5,495 bases of DNA from Candidatus Uhrbacteria bacterium RIFCSPHIGHO2_02_FULL_53_13 (GTDB lineage: Bacteria; Patescibacteriota; Patescibacteriia; UBA9934; UBA11717): assembly GCA_001791035.1 (NCBI GenBank), contig MGDX01000018.1:74362-79856 (forward strand), given 5' to 3'. The translations under genes and the position numbers were made by a program. Below are positions 5,403 through 5,495 of this stretch, in pieces. Position 1 is the first letter of the stretch; the number at the start of each line of letters is the position of its first letter. Below the pieces are notes generated by a model. The model worked only from the letters and a program-made list of their open reading frames with translations, did not search any database and was not told where the DNA came from.

Positions 5403-5495
5403 GCTATTGGCTATTAGTGTTTCACCCTGAGCAACGTCGAAGGGCTATTGGCTATTAGTGTTTCACCCTGAGCAACGTCGAAGGGCTATTGGCTA
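5403..5495. repeat. 41-bp tandem repeat, at least 2.3 identical copies, continuing past the window end
   Basis: Two perfect 41-base units (5403-5443 and 5444-5484) are followed by the first 11 bases of a third, which runs off the window. Each unit opens with GCTATTGGCTATTAG, itself a near-duplication of a 7-base word, and ends with CACCCTGAGCAACGTCGAAGG. The CCCTGAGC...GTCGAAGGG core can form a small hairpin (CCCT/AGGG plus tandem G-A mismatches). From memory it resembles the CCCTTCGAC...GCTCAGGG intergenic repeat seen in many environmental bacterial genomes. The array lies directly upstream of clpP. Identical copies suggest recent expansion. Confidence 0.9.

Noticed and set aside
5396..5450. 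clpP promoter within the repeat, for example ACTAAT with TTCGAC 17 bases upstream on the - strand.
   Set aside because: The spacing fits, but the -35 matches the consensus at only two positions, so I could not support it as a feature.
5403..5495. CRISPR array start.
   Set aside because: The units are directly adjacent and identical over the full 41 bases, with no variable spacers and no cas genes in view.

Overview
The window looks like chromosome from a small-genome bacterium, most likely a member of the Patescibacteria/CPR radiation or a similar uncultured lineage. This is inference. It rests on short, tightly packed genes, mostly unrecognised products, start codons with little or no Shine-Dalgarno sequence, a VanW-domain envelope protein downstream of short uncharacterised genes, and an intergenic tandem repeat of a type common in environmental genomes. 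Stops are TAA, TAG and TGA, and the ClpP and VanW-operon genes end sensibly at TGA, so the standard bacterial code applies.

Layout. Positions 1-1059 hold two unrecognised, charged, mostly helical soluble proteins on the + strand; the first is cut by the window start. A 45-base gap follows. It holds a putative extended -10 promoter inside a 34-base interrupted palindrome, then a four-helix membrane protein (1105-1944). Next come an Hsp20-family small heat shock protein (1969-2346), a 72-residue DUF3006-like protein (2350-2568) and a 673-residue membrane-anchored VanW protein (2565-4586). These last three have a 3-base gap and then a 4-base ATGA overlap, so they probably form one transcription unit. 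It ends at a strong hairpin terminator (4599-4614) that also reads as a terminator on the - strand.

The - strand carries clpP (4813-5391), convergent with the VanW operon. The 226 bases between the two stop codons are the most interesting part of the window. On the - strand they contain a perfect TTGACA -35 box, a 17-base spacer that is almost entirely an 18-base near-palindrome, and an extended -10. Downstream lies a long-range base-paired rod closed by a 9-bp stem, then the terminator. Together these look like an undescribed, regulated small RNA gene of about 155 nt. Upstream of clpP, the window ends in a 41-bp tandem repeat with a CCCTGAGC/GTCGAAGGG core.

Functionally the recognisable genes deal with protein quality control (Hsp20 holdase, ClpP protease) and the cell envelope (VanW protein, four-helix membrane protein). 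No mobile element, CRISPR array, tRNA or rRNA was seen.
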